Origin: Trypanosoma brucei gambiense DAL972
Lineage: Eukaryota; Euglenozoa; Kinetoplastea; Trypanosomatida; Trypanosomatidae
NCBI RefSeq assembly: GCF_000210295.1
Contig: NC_026743.1
Span: forward strand, 3,720,001 to 3,784,000
DNA length: 64,000 bases
Direction: 5' to 3'
Shown in pieces: positions 23,119 to 32,423 of this stretch. The position numbers and the translations under genes were made by a program. The notes beneath the pieces are model-generated. The model did not search any database and had not been told where the DNA came from. It was given only the letters and a program-made list of their open reading frames with translations. Positions within the stretch are counted from its first letter, which is position 1. Every line of letters begins with the position of its first letter.

Positions 23119-25639
23119 GTTGTTTGTGATGTGACCTCGCAGGAACTCTTGGAGCATGTTGTCTTGAATGATATTGATGAATCTCCTCTTCATATTTCCT
23201 GTGCTGCCGGATTTCGCTCGTTCGATTTCGGATCTTCTGTATCTGGGAGTAAGGTAAGTCCTGCCACTTTGAGGGATTATGCTGCACGGTGTCATATGGT
23301 ACGAATAGAAAACAATCTGAGCAAGGAGGATATTCGTCTAGTTTCTCATTCAACTGCCAATGATAGGGAATCTAAAATGTTAAGCACCGGTGATAGCAGT
23401 GGTGTCCTACATTCATCGAAAGTTATGCTGGTCGAAGTGCTGGCATCGGAAAATCCTCCTCTGCTGTCTGAAATGTCTTTAAGTAATGTAGAATGTGTAA
23501 GCGCAGAAATACATACAGATCCTTCATCCGCTTCCACTACCCACACGAAAGAACCGAAACAAGAACCTTCACGACCCTTAAAAAAGCAAGCGGAATTGCC
23601 AGATGAAATATCTCAAGAGCCATCTAAGGAATCAGAGAAGCAGGAGGAATCACGCGCATCATCTGCAACACGAGATGAATCATCTCAAGAGCCAACTAAG
23701 GAATCAGAGAAGCAGGAGGAATCACGCGCATCATCTGCAACACAAGATGAACCATCTCAAGAGCCAACTAAGGAATCTGAAAAGCAGGAGGAATCACCCG
23801 TATATTCGGAATCGCCAGATGAAATATCTCAAGAGCCAACTAAGGATTCAGAGAAGCAGGAGGAATCACGCGCATCATCTGCAACACGAGATGAAATATC
23901 TCAAGAGCCAACTAAGGAATCTGAAAAGCAGGAGGAATCACGCGTATATTCGGAATCGCCAGATGAAATATCTCAAGAGCCAACTAAGGATTCAGAGAAG
24001 CAGGAGGAATCACGCGCATCATCTGCAACACGAGATGAAATATCTCAAGAGCCATCTAAGGAATCAGAGAAGCAGGAGGAATCACGCGCATCATCTGCAA
24101 CACGAGATGAAATATCTCAAGAGCCATCTAAGGAATCAGAGAAGCAGGAGGAATCACGCGTATATTCGGAATCGCCAGATGAATCATCTCAAGAGCCAAC
24201 TAAGGAATCAGAGAAGCAGGAGGAATCACGCGCATCTTCGGCAACACGAGATGAAATATCTCAAGAGCCATCTAAGGAATCAGAGAAGCAGGAGGAATCA
24301 CGTGCATCATCGGCAACACGAGATGAAATATCTCAAGAGCCAACTAAGGAATCTGAAAAGCAGGAGGAATCACGCGTATATTCGGAATCGCCAGATGAAA
24401 TATCTCAAGAGCCATCTAAGGAATCAGAGAAGCAGGAGGAATCACGCGCATCATCTGCAACACGAGATGAAATATCTCAAGAGCCATCTAAGGAATCAGA
24501 GAAGCAGGAGGAATCACGCGTATATTCGGAATCGCCAGATGAAATATCTCAAGAGCCAACTAAGGAATCTGAAAAGCAGGAGGAATCACGCGTATATTCG
24601 GAATCGCCAGATGAAATATCTCAAGAGCCATCTAAGGAATCTGAAAAGCAGGAGGATTCACGTCCATCATCTGCAACACGAGATGAATCATCTCAAGAGC
24701 CAACTAAGGAATCTGAAAAGCAGGAGGAATCACGCGCATCATCTGCAACAGGAGATGAATCATCTCAAATGTCAACTAAGGAATCTGAAAAGCAGGAGGA
24801 ATCACGCGTATATTCGGAATCGCCAGATGAATCATCTCAAGAGCCAACTAAGGAATCTGAAAAGCAGGAGGAATCACGCGCATCATCTGCAACAGGAGAT
24901 GAATCATCTCAAATGTCAACTAAGGAATCTGAAAAGCAGGAGGAATCACGCCCATCATCTGCAACACGAGATGAATCATCTCAAATGTCATCTAAGGAAT
25001 CTGAAAAGCAGGAGGAATCACGCCCATCATCTGCAACACGAGATGAATCATCTCAAATGTCATCTAAGGAATCTGAAAAGCAGGAGGAATCACGCGCATC
25101 ATCTGCAACACGAGATGAATCATCTCAAATGTCAACTAAGGAATCTGAAAAGCAGGAGGAATCACGCGCATCATCTGCAACAGGAGATGAATCATCTCAA
25201 ATGTCAACTAAGGAATCAGAGAAGCAGGAGGAATCACGCCCATCATCTGCAACACGAGATGAATCATCTCAAATGTCATCTAAGGAATCTGAAAAGCAGG
25301 AGGAATCACGCGCATCATCTGCAACACGAGATGAATCATCTCAAGAGCCAACTAAGGAATCTGAAAAGCAGGAGGAATCACGCGCATCATCTGCAACAGG
25401 AGATGAATCATCTCAAATGTCAACTAAGGAATCTGAAAAGCAGGAGGAATCACGCGTATATTCGGAATCGCCAGATGAATCATCTCAAGAGCCAACTAAG
25501 GAATCTGAAAAGCAGGAGGAATCACGCGCATCATCTGCAACAGGAGATGAATCATCTCAAATGTCAACTAAGGAATCTGAAAAGCAGGAGGAATCACGCC
25601 CATCATCTGCAACACGAGATGAATCATCTCAAATGTCAT
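21306..25639 (+). CDS. Giant repetitive Ser/Glu-rich protein, internal fragment (second copy or other allele)
   Basis: This contig lies entirely inside one open frame, with neither start nor stop. It repeats the layout of the copy at 12659: eight full units and a partial unit of the 70-residue repeat (to 23118), the unique middle (23119-23601) differing from the first copy by only a base or two by eye, and about 28 copies of the 24-residue repeat up to the gap. The first base triplets correspond to unit 1 of the first copy, including its private TCCAAT and ACGCCG variants. The His-to-Leu variant is again in unit 6. It therefore looks like an allele or a very recent duplicate with a shorter array. 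One change near the contig edge (Glu to Val at 21323) may be a sequencing error. Confidence 0.8.
23602..25639 (+). repeat. 72-bp tandem repeat, about 28 copies, cut by gap
   Basis: Same 24-residue unit as at 16925-20164. The array starts at the same place relative to the unique middle and is interrupted by the Ns at 25640, still inside a unit. Confidence 0.92.
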
Positions 25640-25739
25640 NNNNNNNNNNNNNNNNNNNNNNNNNNNNNNNNNNNNNNNNNNNNNNNNNNNNNNNNNNNNN
25701 NNNNNNNNNNNNNNNNNNNNNNNNNNNNNNNNNNNNNNN
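25640..25739. other. Assembly gap, 100 N
   Basis: 100 Ns. Left flank is inside the 24-residue array; right flank is unrelated sequence leading to the procyclin genes. Length is nominal. Confidence 0.98.
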
Positions 25740-26209
25740 GCAGGTGTCGGCTCGTTTTATTGGTGAGTCGGCCCACCAACGCCGCCGATGTGCCGAGTTG
25801 CGGGGCCGTTATCCGCCGAAATTGGTTTTAATTTCTGCTAGTTCTCGTTGAGAGCGCATGAAAGGAAAACTTTACCAGCGTTCTCCATCAGCCGTCGTGC
25901 TGAAGGGCTTTCAGACTTCTTCGATGCCCGGTGTTTCGTAGCAAAACATACCGCTGCCGGCCTAAATGCCGCTGATTCACCACAAAGTGCTTTTCAGTGC
26001 CCCCAAACTGGATTGCCAAACTTCTGACAAGTGTATTGTTCCGAGTATGGTGAGCGAATCCCTTCTCTATTATCAATTCTCGAAAACTCTTCGGGAGTCG
26101 GGGCCCACGGAACCGAGGGGGCGGATGAGGAAGAGGGGGAAACAACAATTCCGCACCGCGAACAGGCGCCGCTCCCCTGGACCTCTCCCTCAGATGTGAG
26201 GTGCAGTCA
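25740..26209. other. Sequence upstream of the procyclin promoter, no gene recognised
   Basis: The + strand frame entering from the gap is open to a stop at 25849-25851, so a gene end is possible, but nothing in it is recognised. Other short open frames on both strands (to about 26260) have no recognisable feature. It is taken as the upstream flank of the procyclin locus. Confidence 0.35.
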
Positions 26210-26465
26210 ACCTTTGTTGTCATTGGGGTTAGGTGGGAAGGTGTGTGCCAGTAGGTTGTGAGGTGAAAGCGTTTTCAGATGCATAGTGAGCTTAATGTCC
26301 TTTTCACAGTATATCATGTCTGATAGGTATCTCTTATCAGTATAGTTGAGTACTAGTCAATAGTGCATTTTGTGCAAAATGTCCATATTGTGGAAGTGAT
26401 ATGGTTGTTTTGTGCTGTTCCGTGTCTCTGGGTGGGCGTGCATTGAAAATAGGGGTTATTAGGTG
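26210..26465 (+). promoter_or_regulatory. EP procyclin promoter region (RNA polymerase I type)
   Basis: Position and sequence fit the known T. brucei EP promoter. The 250 bases end at a GGGTTATTAGGTGAG block about 90 bases upstream of the splice acceptor, where procyclin transcription is known to start. The segment includes an AT-rich upstream part (TTTTGTGC...CATATTG near 26369-26390) and a G/T-rich part up to 26455. In T. brucei this promoter recruits Pol I, which is unusual for a protein-coding gene. Exact element borders are inferred from distance, not mapped. Confidence 0.6.
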
Positions 26466-26508
26466 AGTACTGAGTTTAAGATGTTCTCGTGATCGCTGCA
26501 CGCGCCTT

Positions 26509-26549
26509 CGAGTTTTTTTTTCCTTTTACCCATTTTTTTCAACTTGAAG
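26509..26549 (+). promoter_or_regulatory. Trans-splice acceptor of the first EP gene
   Basis: A T-rich tract (26513-26540) ends in CTTGAAG with AG at 26548-26549. The remaining 31 bases to the ATG are the typical procyclin 5' UTR (ACTTCAATTACACC...), repeated with one change ahead of the second EP gene. Confidence 0.8.
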
Positions 26550-26580
26550 ACTTCAATTACACCAAAAAGTAAAGTTCACA

Positions 26581-26964
26581 ATGGCACCTCGTTCCCTTTA
26601 TCTACTCGCTGTTCTTCTGTTCAGCGCGAACCTCTTCGCTGGCGTGGGATTTGCCGCAGCCGCTGAAGGACCAGAAGACAAGGGTCTTACTAAGGGAGGC
26701 AAAGGCAAAGGCGAGAAGGGAACCAAGGTCGGCGCCGACGATACCAATGGCACTGACCCCGACCCTGAACCCGAACCCGAACCCGAACCTGAACCCGAAC
26801 CTGAACCCGAACCCGAACCTGAACCTGAACCTGAACCCGAACCGGAACCTGAACCTGAACCCGAGCCGGAACCTGAACCAGAACCTGAACCTGGTGCTGC
26901 AACGCTGAAATCCGTTGCACTTCCGTTCGCAATCGCGGCTGCTGCTCTCGTTGCCGCATTCTAA
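26581..26964 (+). CDS. EP1: EP procyclin (EP1-like), GPI-anchored surface coat protein
   Basis: This 127-residue protein forms the coat of insect-stage procyclic cells. It has a signal peptide (residues 1-27), a basic Gly/Lys-rich N-terminal domain starting AEGPEDKG, and one N-glycosylation sequon, NGT, at Asn56. That is Asn29 of the mature protein, the site known to be glycosylated in EP procyclins. A rod of two Asp-Pro and 21 Glu-Pro dipeptides follows. The end is a hydrophobic GPI-attachment signal after Gly105. The first-in-locus position behind the promoter, the DPDP start of the rod and the sequon support EP1. In T. brucei, EP1 and EP2 lie together on chromosome 10, followed by procyclin-associated genes. 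Those are absent here, because the contig ends just after the second EP gene. Confidence 0.92.
   Translation: MAPRSLYLLAVLLFSANLFAGVGFAAAAEGPEDKGLTKGGKGKGEKGTKVGADDTNGTDPDPEPEPEPEPEPEPEPEPEPEPEPEPEPEPEPEPEPEPEPEPEPGAATLKSVALPFAIAAAALVAAF
26767..26892 (+). repeat. Glu-Pro dipeptide repeat (6-bp unit), 21 copies
   Basis: Twenty-one Glu-Pro codon pairs (GAA CCC, GAA CCT and rarer variants GAA CCG and GAG CCG) follow two Asp-Pro pairs. The mix of silent variants shows the array is not a single fresh expansion. Confidence 0.9.
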
Positions 26965-27789
26965 GCGGATGCAAGCGTGTAAAGCGCCTCGGAGGAACGA
27001 AACCCTTTGAAAAGGTTCCTTTCATTTATATCGCCTCCATATGGTGCATCGTGTTTGTTTCCTGCTGTTTCTTGTAAAACAAGTGTGGACATTCATTTAA
27101 TATTTTTTCGTTATATTTTTTTGGTGACATCCTTTCTAATGCCTTATTAACCATCGCCTGAGACCCACAGCCCTGTAGATTTCTGTGATGTTTCGGTTGC
27201 GTATTCCATAATTTTAAGCGTTTCACTTCTATTTTTTTTCATTCCTTTGAATTTGGATCTTAAAATTATTATTGGTGCCTTGTGTTATTGTGCGTGCTGC
27301 GTGTGAATTTGGCGCTCTGCCTTTTAATTTGTTGGATGAGCTATTTCATTAAATTTTTTGCCTTCTCTTCTTTTGGGTTCGAATAATAGTTCCTTCTAAA
27401 CCTTCAGGCCAGAAATGGGAAACAAGTGTTAGACCGGCCAACTTGGGCGAAGGGGTCTGCATGTTGCTTTATTTCATTGGTGGTTTTATGTGCAGTGTTT
27501 CCCTGCTTCAGATGGGCCCCCCACTGCTGCGTTTCTGCTGGAGAAACGATGTTGGAGGTTGACGGGTGTGTGCTTTTGAAGACTTTGTATGAATATGGAA
27601 GGAAGCTCGCAGCGGTTACTACAGGCAGTTAAGGGCTGAGTGCTGTGCCTTTTCTATTGCCTCTCCCCCTCTTGAGCTATTCTTGTCGGGAGAGTGATTT
27701 ATTTATCCGAGTTTCGGTTAATTGTCCCTCAGAGATGAGAGGGCAATGCAACGCTGGTTATCCCAGTTGATGTGCGCATTCATATATAC
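26965..27789. other. EP1 3' UTR and EP1-EP2 intergenic region
   Basis: No further gene is supported. The start holds a small inverted repeat (AACC...GGTT at about 27000-27017) and T-rich stretches typical of procyclin 3' UTRs. From about 27240 to 27360 the sequence is AT-rich. The rest leads into the splice acceptor of the second EP gene. Confidence 0.45.
27100..27125 (+). promoter_or_regulatory. U-rich 3' UTR element resembling the procyclin 26-mer
   Basis: About 135 bases after the stop codon there is an almost pure U/A run interrupted by CG (ATATTTTTTCG followed by TTATATTTTTTTGG). Procyclin 3' UTRs are known to carry a conserved U-rich 26-mer that represses the mRNA in bloodstream forms. 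Position and composition fit; identity is from memory of the element type, not an alignment. Confidence 0.5.
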
Positions 27790-27816
27790 CATTTCCCCAT
27801 TTTTTTCAACTTGAAG
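27790..27816 (+). promoter_or_regulatory. Trans-splice acceptor of the second EP gene
   Basis: The T-rich tract and CTTGAAG repeat those of the first gene, with AG at 27815-27816 and a 31-base 5' UTR to the ATG at 27848. No second promoter is seen, so both genes are probably in one transcript. Confidence 0.78.
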
Positions 27817-27847
27817 ACTTCAATTACACCAAAAAGTAAAATTCACA

Positions 27848-28225
27848 ATGGCACCTCGTTCCCTTTATCTGCTCGCTGTTCTTCTGTTCAGCGCGAACCT
27901 CTTCGCTGGCGTGGGATTTGCCGCAGCCGCTGAAGGACCAGAAGACAAGGGTCTTACTAAGGGAGGCAAAGGCAAAGGCGGGAAGGGAACCAAGGTCAGC
28001 GACGACGATACCAATGGCACTGACCCTGAACCCGAACCCGAACCCGAACCCGAACCTGAACCTGAACCTGAACCCGAACCTGAACCCGAGCCAAAGCCAG
28101 AACCTGAACCGGAACCCGAACCCGAACCTGAACCTGAACCAGAACCTGAACCTGGTGCTGCAACGCTGAAGTCTGTTGCACTTCCGTTTGCAATCGCGGC
28201 CGTTGGTCTCGTTGCCGCATTCTAA
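27848..28225 (+). CDS. EP2: EP procyclin (EP2-like), GPI-anchored surface coat protein
   Basis: This 125-residue protein has the same layout as its upstream neighbour: identical signal peptide, Gly/Lys-rich N-terminal domain, dipeptide rod and hydrophobic GPI signal. Differences are Gly for Glu in [13 protein letters not shown] for GADD before the sequon, one Asp-Pro only, and a Lys-Pro pair that interrupts the Glu-Pro rod (PEPKPEP). The GPI signal also changes from AAAAL to AAVGL. The NGT sequon is retained. The second-in-locus position suggests EP2, but I recall EP2 being described as not N-glycosylated, so the isoform name is tentative while the family is certain. Its 3' UTR is cut by the gap 200 bases downstream. 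Confidence 0.85.
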   Translation: MAPRSLYLLAVLLFSANLFAGVGFAAAAEGPEDKGLTKGGKGKGGKGTKVSDDDTNGTDPEPEPEPEPEPEPEPEPEPEPEPKPEPEPEPEPEPEPEPEPEPGAATLKSVALPFAIAAVGLVAAF

Positions 28226-28424
28226 GCTCATGTAAAGAGAAAATTCTCTGGAGGGTCAAAACTTTTTAACAAGGGTGATCCCAATTGTTTATTTAACCCT
28301 TCCTTTGGCGCGATGCGCTCGCTTCATGGCGTTCCTTTGTGACAGGACACTGACACGCATAATATTTTTTTCAACCCATTTTTTTGAGTTCTATTTTTTG
28401 TTTTATGTCTTGGAACCGTCGGCG
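28226..28424. other. Partial 3' UTR of the second EP gene
   Basis: T-rich sequence typical of procyclin 3' UTRs (for example 28362-28387 and 28391-28406), truncated by the gap. No U-rich 26-mer equivalent is clearly complete here. Confidence 0.4.
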
Positions 28425-28524
28425 NNNNNNNNNNNNNNNNNNNNNNNNNNNNNNNNNNNNNNNNNNNNNNNNNNNNNNNNNNNNNNNNNNNNNNNNNNNN
28501 NNNNNNNNNNNNNNNNNNNNNNNN
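28425..28524. other. Assembly gap, 100 N
   Basis: 100 Ns. Left flank is procyclin 3' UTR; right flank is inside a unit of the 24-residue array of the repetitive gene. Any open frame crossing this gap is an artefact. Confidence 0.98.
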
Positions 28525-31500
28525 AGAAGCAGGAGGAATCACGCGCATCATCTGCAACACGAGATGAAATATCTCAAGAGCCATCTAAGGAATCAGAGAA
28601 GCAGGAGGAATCACGCGCATCATCTGCAACACGAGATGAAATATCTCAAGAGCCATCTAAGGAATCAGAGAAGCAGGAGGAATCACGCGTATATTCGGAA
28701 TCGCCAGATGAATCATCTCAAGAGCCAACTAAGGAATCAGAGAAGCAGGAGGAATCACGCGTATATTCGGAATTGCCAGATGAAATATCTCAAGAGCCAT
28801 CTAAGGAATCAGAGAAGCAGGAGGAATCACGCGCATCATCTGCAACACGAGATGAAATATCTCAAGAGCCATCTAAGGAATCTGAAAAGCAGGAGGATTC
28901 ACGTCCATCATCTGCAACACGAGATGAAATATCTCAAGAGCCAACTAAGGAATCTGAAAAGCAGGAGGAATCACGCGTATATTCGGAATCGCCAGATGAA
29001 ATATCTCAAGAGCCATCTAAGGAATCAGAGAAGCAGGAGGAATCACGCGCATCATCTGCAACACGAGATGAAATATCTCAAGAGCCATCTAAGGAATCAG
29101 AGAAGCAGGAGGAATCACGCGTATATTCGGAATCGCCAGATGAAATATCTCAAGAGCCAACTAAGGAATCTGAAAAGCAGGAGGAATCACGCGTATATTC
29201 GGAATCGCCAGATGAAATATCTCAAGAGCCAACTAAGGATTCAGAGAAGCAGGAGGAATCACGCGCATCATCTGCAACACGAGATGAAATATCTCAAGAG
29301 CCAACTAAGGAATCTGAAAAGCAGGAGGAATCACGCGTATATTCGGAATCGCCAGATGAAATATCTCAAGAGCCAACTAAGGATTCAGAGAAGCAGGAGG
29401 AATCACGCGCATCATCTGCAACACGAGATGAAATATCTCAAGAGCCATCTAAGGAATCAGAGAAGCAGGAGGAATCACGCGCATCATCTGCAACACGAGA
29501 TGAAATATCTCAAGAGCCATCTAAGGAATCAGAGAAGCAGGAGGAATCACGCGTATATTCGGAATCGCCAGATGAATCATCTCAAGAGCCAACTAAGGAA
29601 TCAGAGAAGCAGGAGGAATCACGCGTATATTCGGAATTGCCAGATGAAATATCTCAAGAGCCAACTAAGGAATCAGAGAAGCAGGAGGAATCACGCGCAT
29701 CATCTGCAACACGAGATGAAATATCTCAAGAGCCATCTAAGGAATCTGAAAAGCAGGAGGAATCACGTCCATCATCTGCAACACGAGATGAAATATCTCA
29801 AGAGCCAACTAAGGAATCTGAAAAGCAGGAGGAATCACGCGCATCATCTGCAACACGAGATGAAATATCTCAAGAGCCATCTAAGGAATCAGAGAAGCAG
29901 GAGGAATCACGCGCATCATCTGCAACACGAGATGAAATATCTCAAGAGCCATCTAAGGAATCAGAGAAGCAGGAGGAATCACGCGCATCATCTGCATCAC
30001 GAGATGAAATATCTCAAGAGCCATCTAAGGAATCAGAGAAGCAGGAGGAATCACGCGCATCATCTGCAACACGAGATGAAATATCTCAAGAGCCATCTAA
30101 GGAATCAGAGAAGCAGGAGGAATCACGCGCATCATCTGCAACACGAGATGAAATATCTCAAGAGCCATCTAAGGAATCAGAGAAGCAGGAGGAATCACGC
30201 GCATCATCTGCAACACGAGATGAAATATCTCAAGAGCCATCTAAGGAATCAGAGAAGCAGGAGGAATCACGCGTATATTCGGAATCGCCAGATGAAATAT
30301 CTCAAGAGCCAACTAAGGAATCTGAAAAGCAGGAGGAATCACGCGTATATTCGGAATCGCCAGATGAAATATCTCAAGAGCCATCTAAGGAATCTGAAAA
30401 GCAGGAGGATTCACGTCCATCATCTGCAACACGAGATGAATCATCTCAAGAGCCATCTAAGGAATCTGAAAAGCAGGAGGAATCACGCGCATCATCTGCA
30501 ACAGGAGATGAATCATCTCAAATGTCAACTAAGGAATCTGAAAAGCAGGAGGAATCACGTCCATCATCTGCAACACGAGATGAAATATCTCAAGAGCCAA
30601 CTAAGGAATCTGAAAAGCAGGAGGAATCACGCGCATCATCTGCAACAGGAGATGAATCATCTCAAATGTCAACTAAGGAATCTGAAAAGCAGGAGGAATC
30701 ACGCCCATCATCTGCAACACGAGATGAATCATCTCAAATGTCATCTAAGGAATCTGAAAAGCAGGAGGAATCACGCGTATATTCGGAATCGCCAGATGAA
30801 ATATCTCAAGAGCCATCTAAGGAATCTGAAAAGCAGGAGGATTCACGTCCATCATCTGCAACACGAGATGAATCATCTCAAGAGCCATCTAAGGAATCTG
30901 AAAAGCAGGAGGAATCACGCGTATATTCGGAATCGCCAGATGAATCATCTCAAGAGCCAACTAAGGAATCTGAAAAGCAGGAGGAATCACGCGCATCATC
31001 TGCAACAGGAGATGAATCATCTCAAGAGCCATCTAAGGAATCTGAAAAGCAGGAGGAATCACGCGTATATTCGGAATCGCCAGATGAATCATCTCAAGAG
31101 CCAACTAAGGAATCTGAAAAGCAGGAGGAATCACGCGCATCATCTGCAACAGGAGATGAATCATCTCAAATGTCAACTAAGGAATCTGAAAAGCAGGAGG
31201 AATCACGCCCATCATCTGCAACACGAGATGAATCATCTCAAATGTCATCTAAGGAATCTGAAAAGCAGGAGGAATCACGCGTATCTTCTGAATCGCCAGA
31301 TGAATCATCTCAAGAGCCATCTAAGGAATCTGAAAAGCAGGAGGATTCACGTCCATCATCTGCAACACGAGATGAATCATCTCAAGAGTCATCTAAGGAA
31401 TCTGAAAAGCAGGAGGAATCACGCGCATCTTCTGCATCGCCAGATGAATCATCTCAAGAGTCATCTAAGGAATCTGAAAAGCAGGAGGAATCACGCGCAT

Positions 31501-32423
31501 CATCTGCAACACGAGATGAATCATCTCAAATGTCAACTAAGGAATCTGAAAAGCAGGAGGAATCACGCGCATCATCTGCAACACGAGATGAATCATCTCA
31601 AATGTCATCTAAGGAATCTGAAAAGCAGGAGGAATCACGCGCATCATCTGCAACACGAGATGAATCATCTCAAATGTCATCTAAGGAATCTGAAAAGCAG
31701 GAGGAATCACGCGCATCATCTGCAACACGAGATGAATCATCTCAAATGTCAACTAAGGAATCTGAAAAGCAGGAGGAATCACGCGCATCATCTGCAACAG
31801 GAGATGAATCATCTCAAATGTCAACTAAGGAATCAGAGAAGCAGGAGGAATCACGCCCATCATCTGCAACACGAGATGAATCATCTCAAATGTCATCTAA
31901 GGAATCTGAAAAGCAGGAGGAATCACGCGCATCATCTGCAACACGAGATGAATCATCTCAAATGTCAACTAAGGAATCTGAAAAGCAGGAGGAATCACGC
32001 GCATCATCTGCAACAGGAGATGAATCATCTCAAATGTCAACTAAGGAATCAGAGAAGCAGGAGGAATCACGCCCATCATCTGCAACACGAGATGAATCAT
32101 CTCAAATGTCATCTAAGGAATCTGAAAAGCAGGAGGAATCACGCGTATATTCGGAATCGCCAGATGAATCATCTCAAGAGCCAACTAAGGAATCTGAAAA
32201 GCAGGAGGAATCACGCGCATCATCTGCAACAGGAGATGAATCATCTCAAATGTCAACTAAGGAATCAGAGAAGCAGGAGGAATCACGCCCATCATCTGCA
32301 ACACGAGATGAATCATCTCAAATGTCATCTAAGGAATCTGAAAAGCAGGAGGAATCACGCCCATCATCTGCAACACGAGATGAATCATCTCAAGAGTCAA
32401 CTAAGGAATCTGAAAAGCAGAAG
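28525..32423 (+). repeat. 72-bp tandem repeat, about 54 copies, coding
   Basis: Same 24-residue unit as in the other two arrays. The 5' half is dominated by ISQEP units, the 3' half by SSQEP and SSQMS units, with larger blocks of several units repeated (for example VYSESP, ASSATG, PSSATR in that order). The last units match the end of the first copy. Confidence 0.93.

Noticed and set aside
25888..26223. A 111-residue minus-strand frame upstream of the EP promoter
   Set aside because: No recognisable feature and against the direction of all other genes; treated as spacer.
28275..28584. Open frame running from procyclin 3' UTR across the gap into the repetitive gene
   Set aside because: Continuity is produced only by 100 Ns; the true 5' part of that gene is elsewhere.
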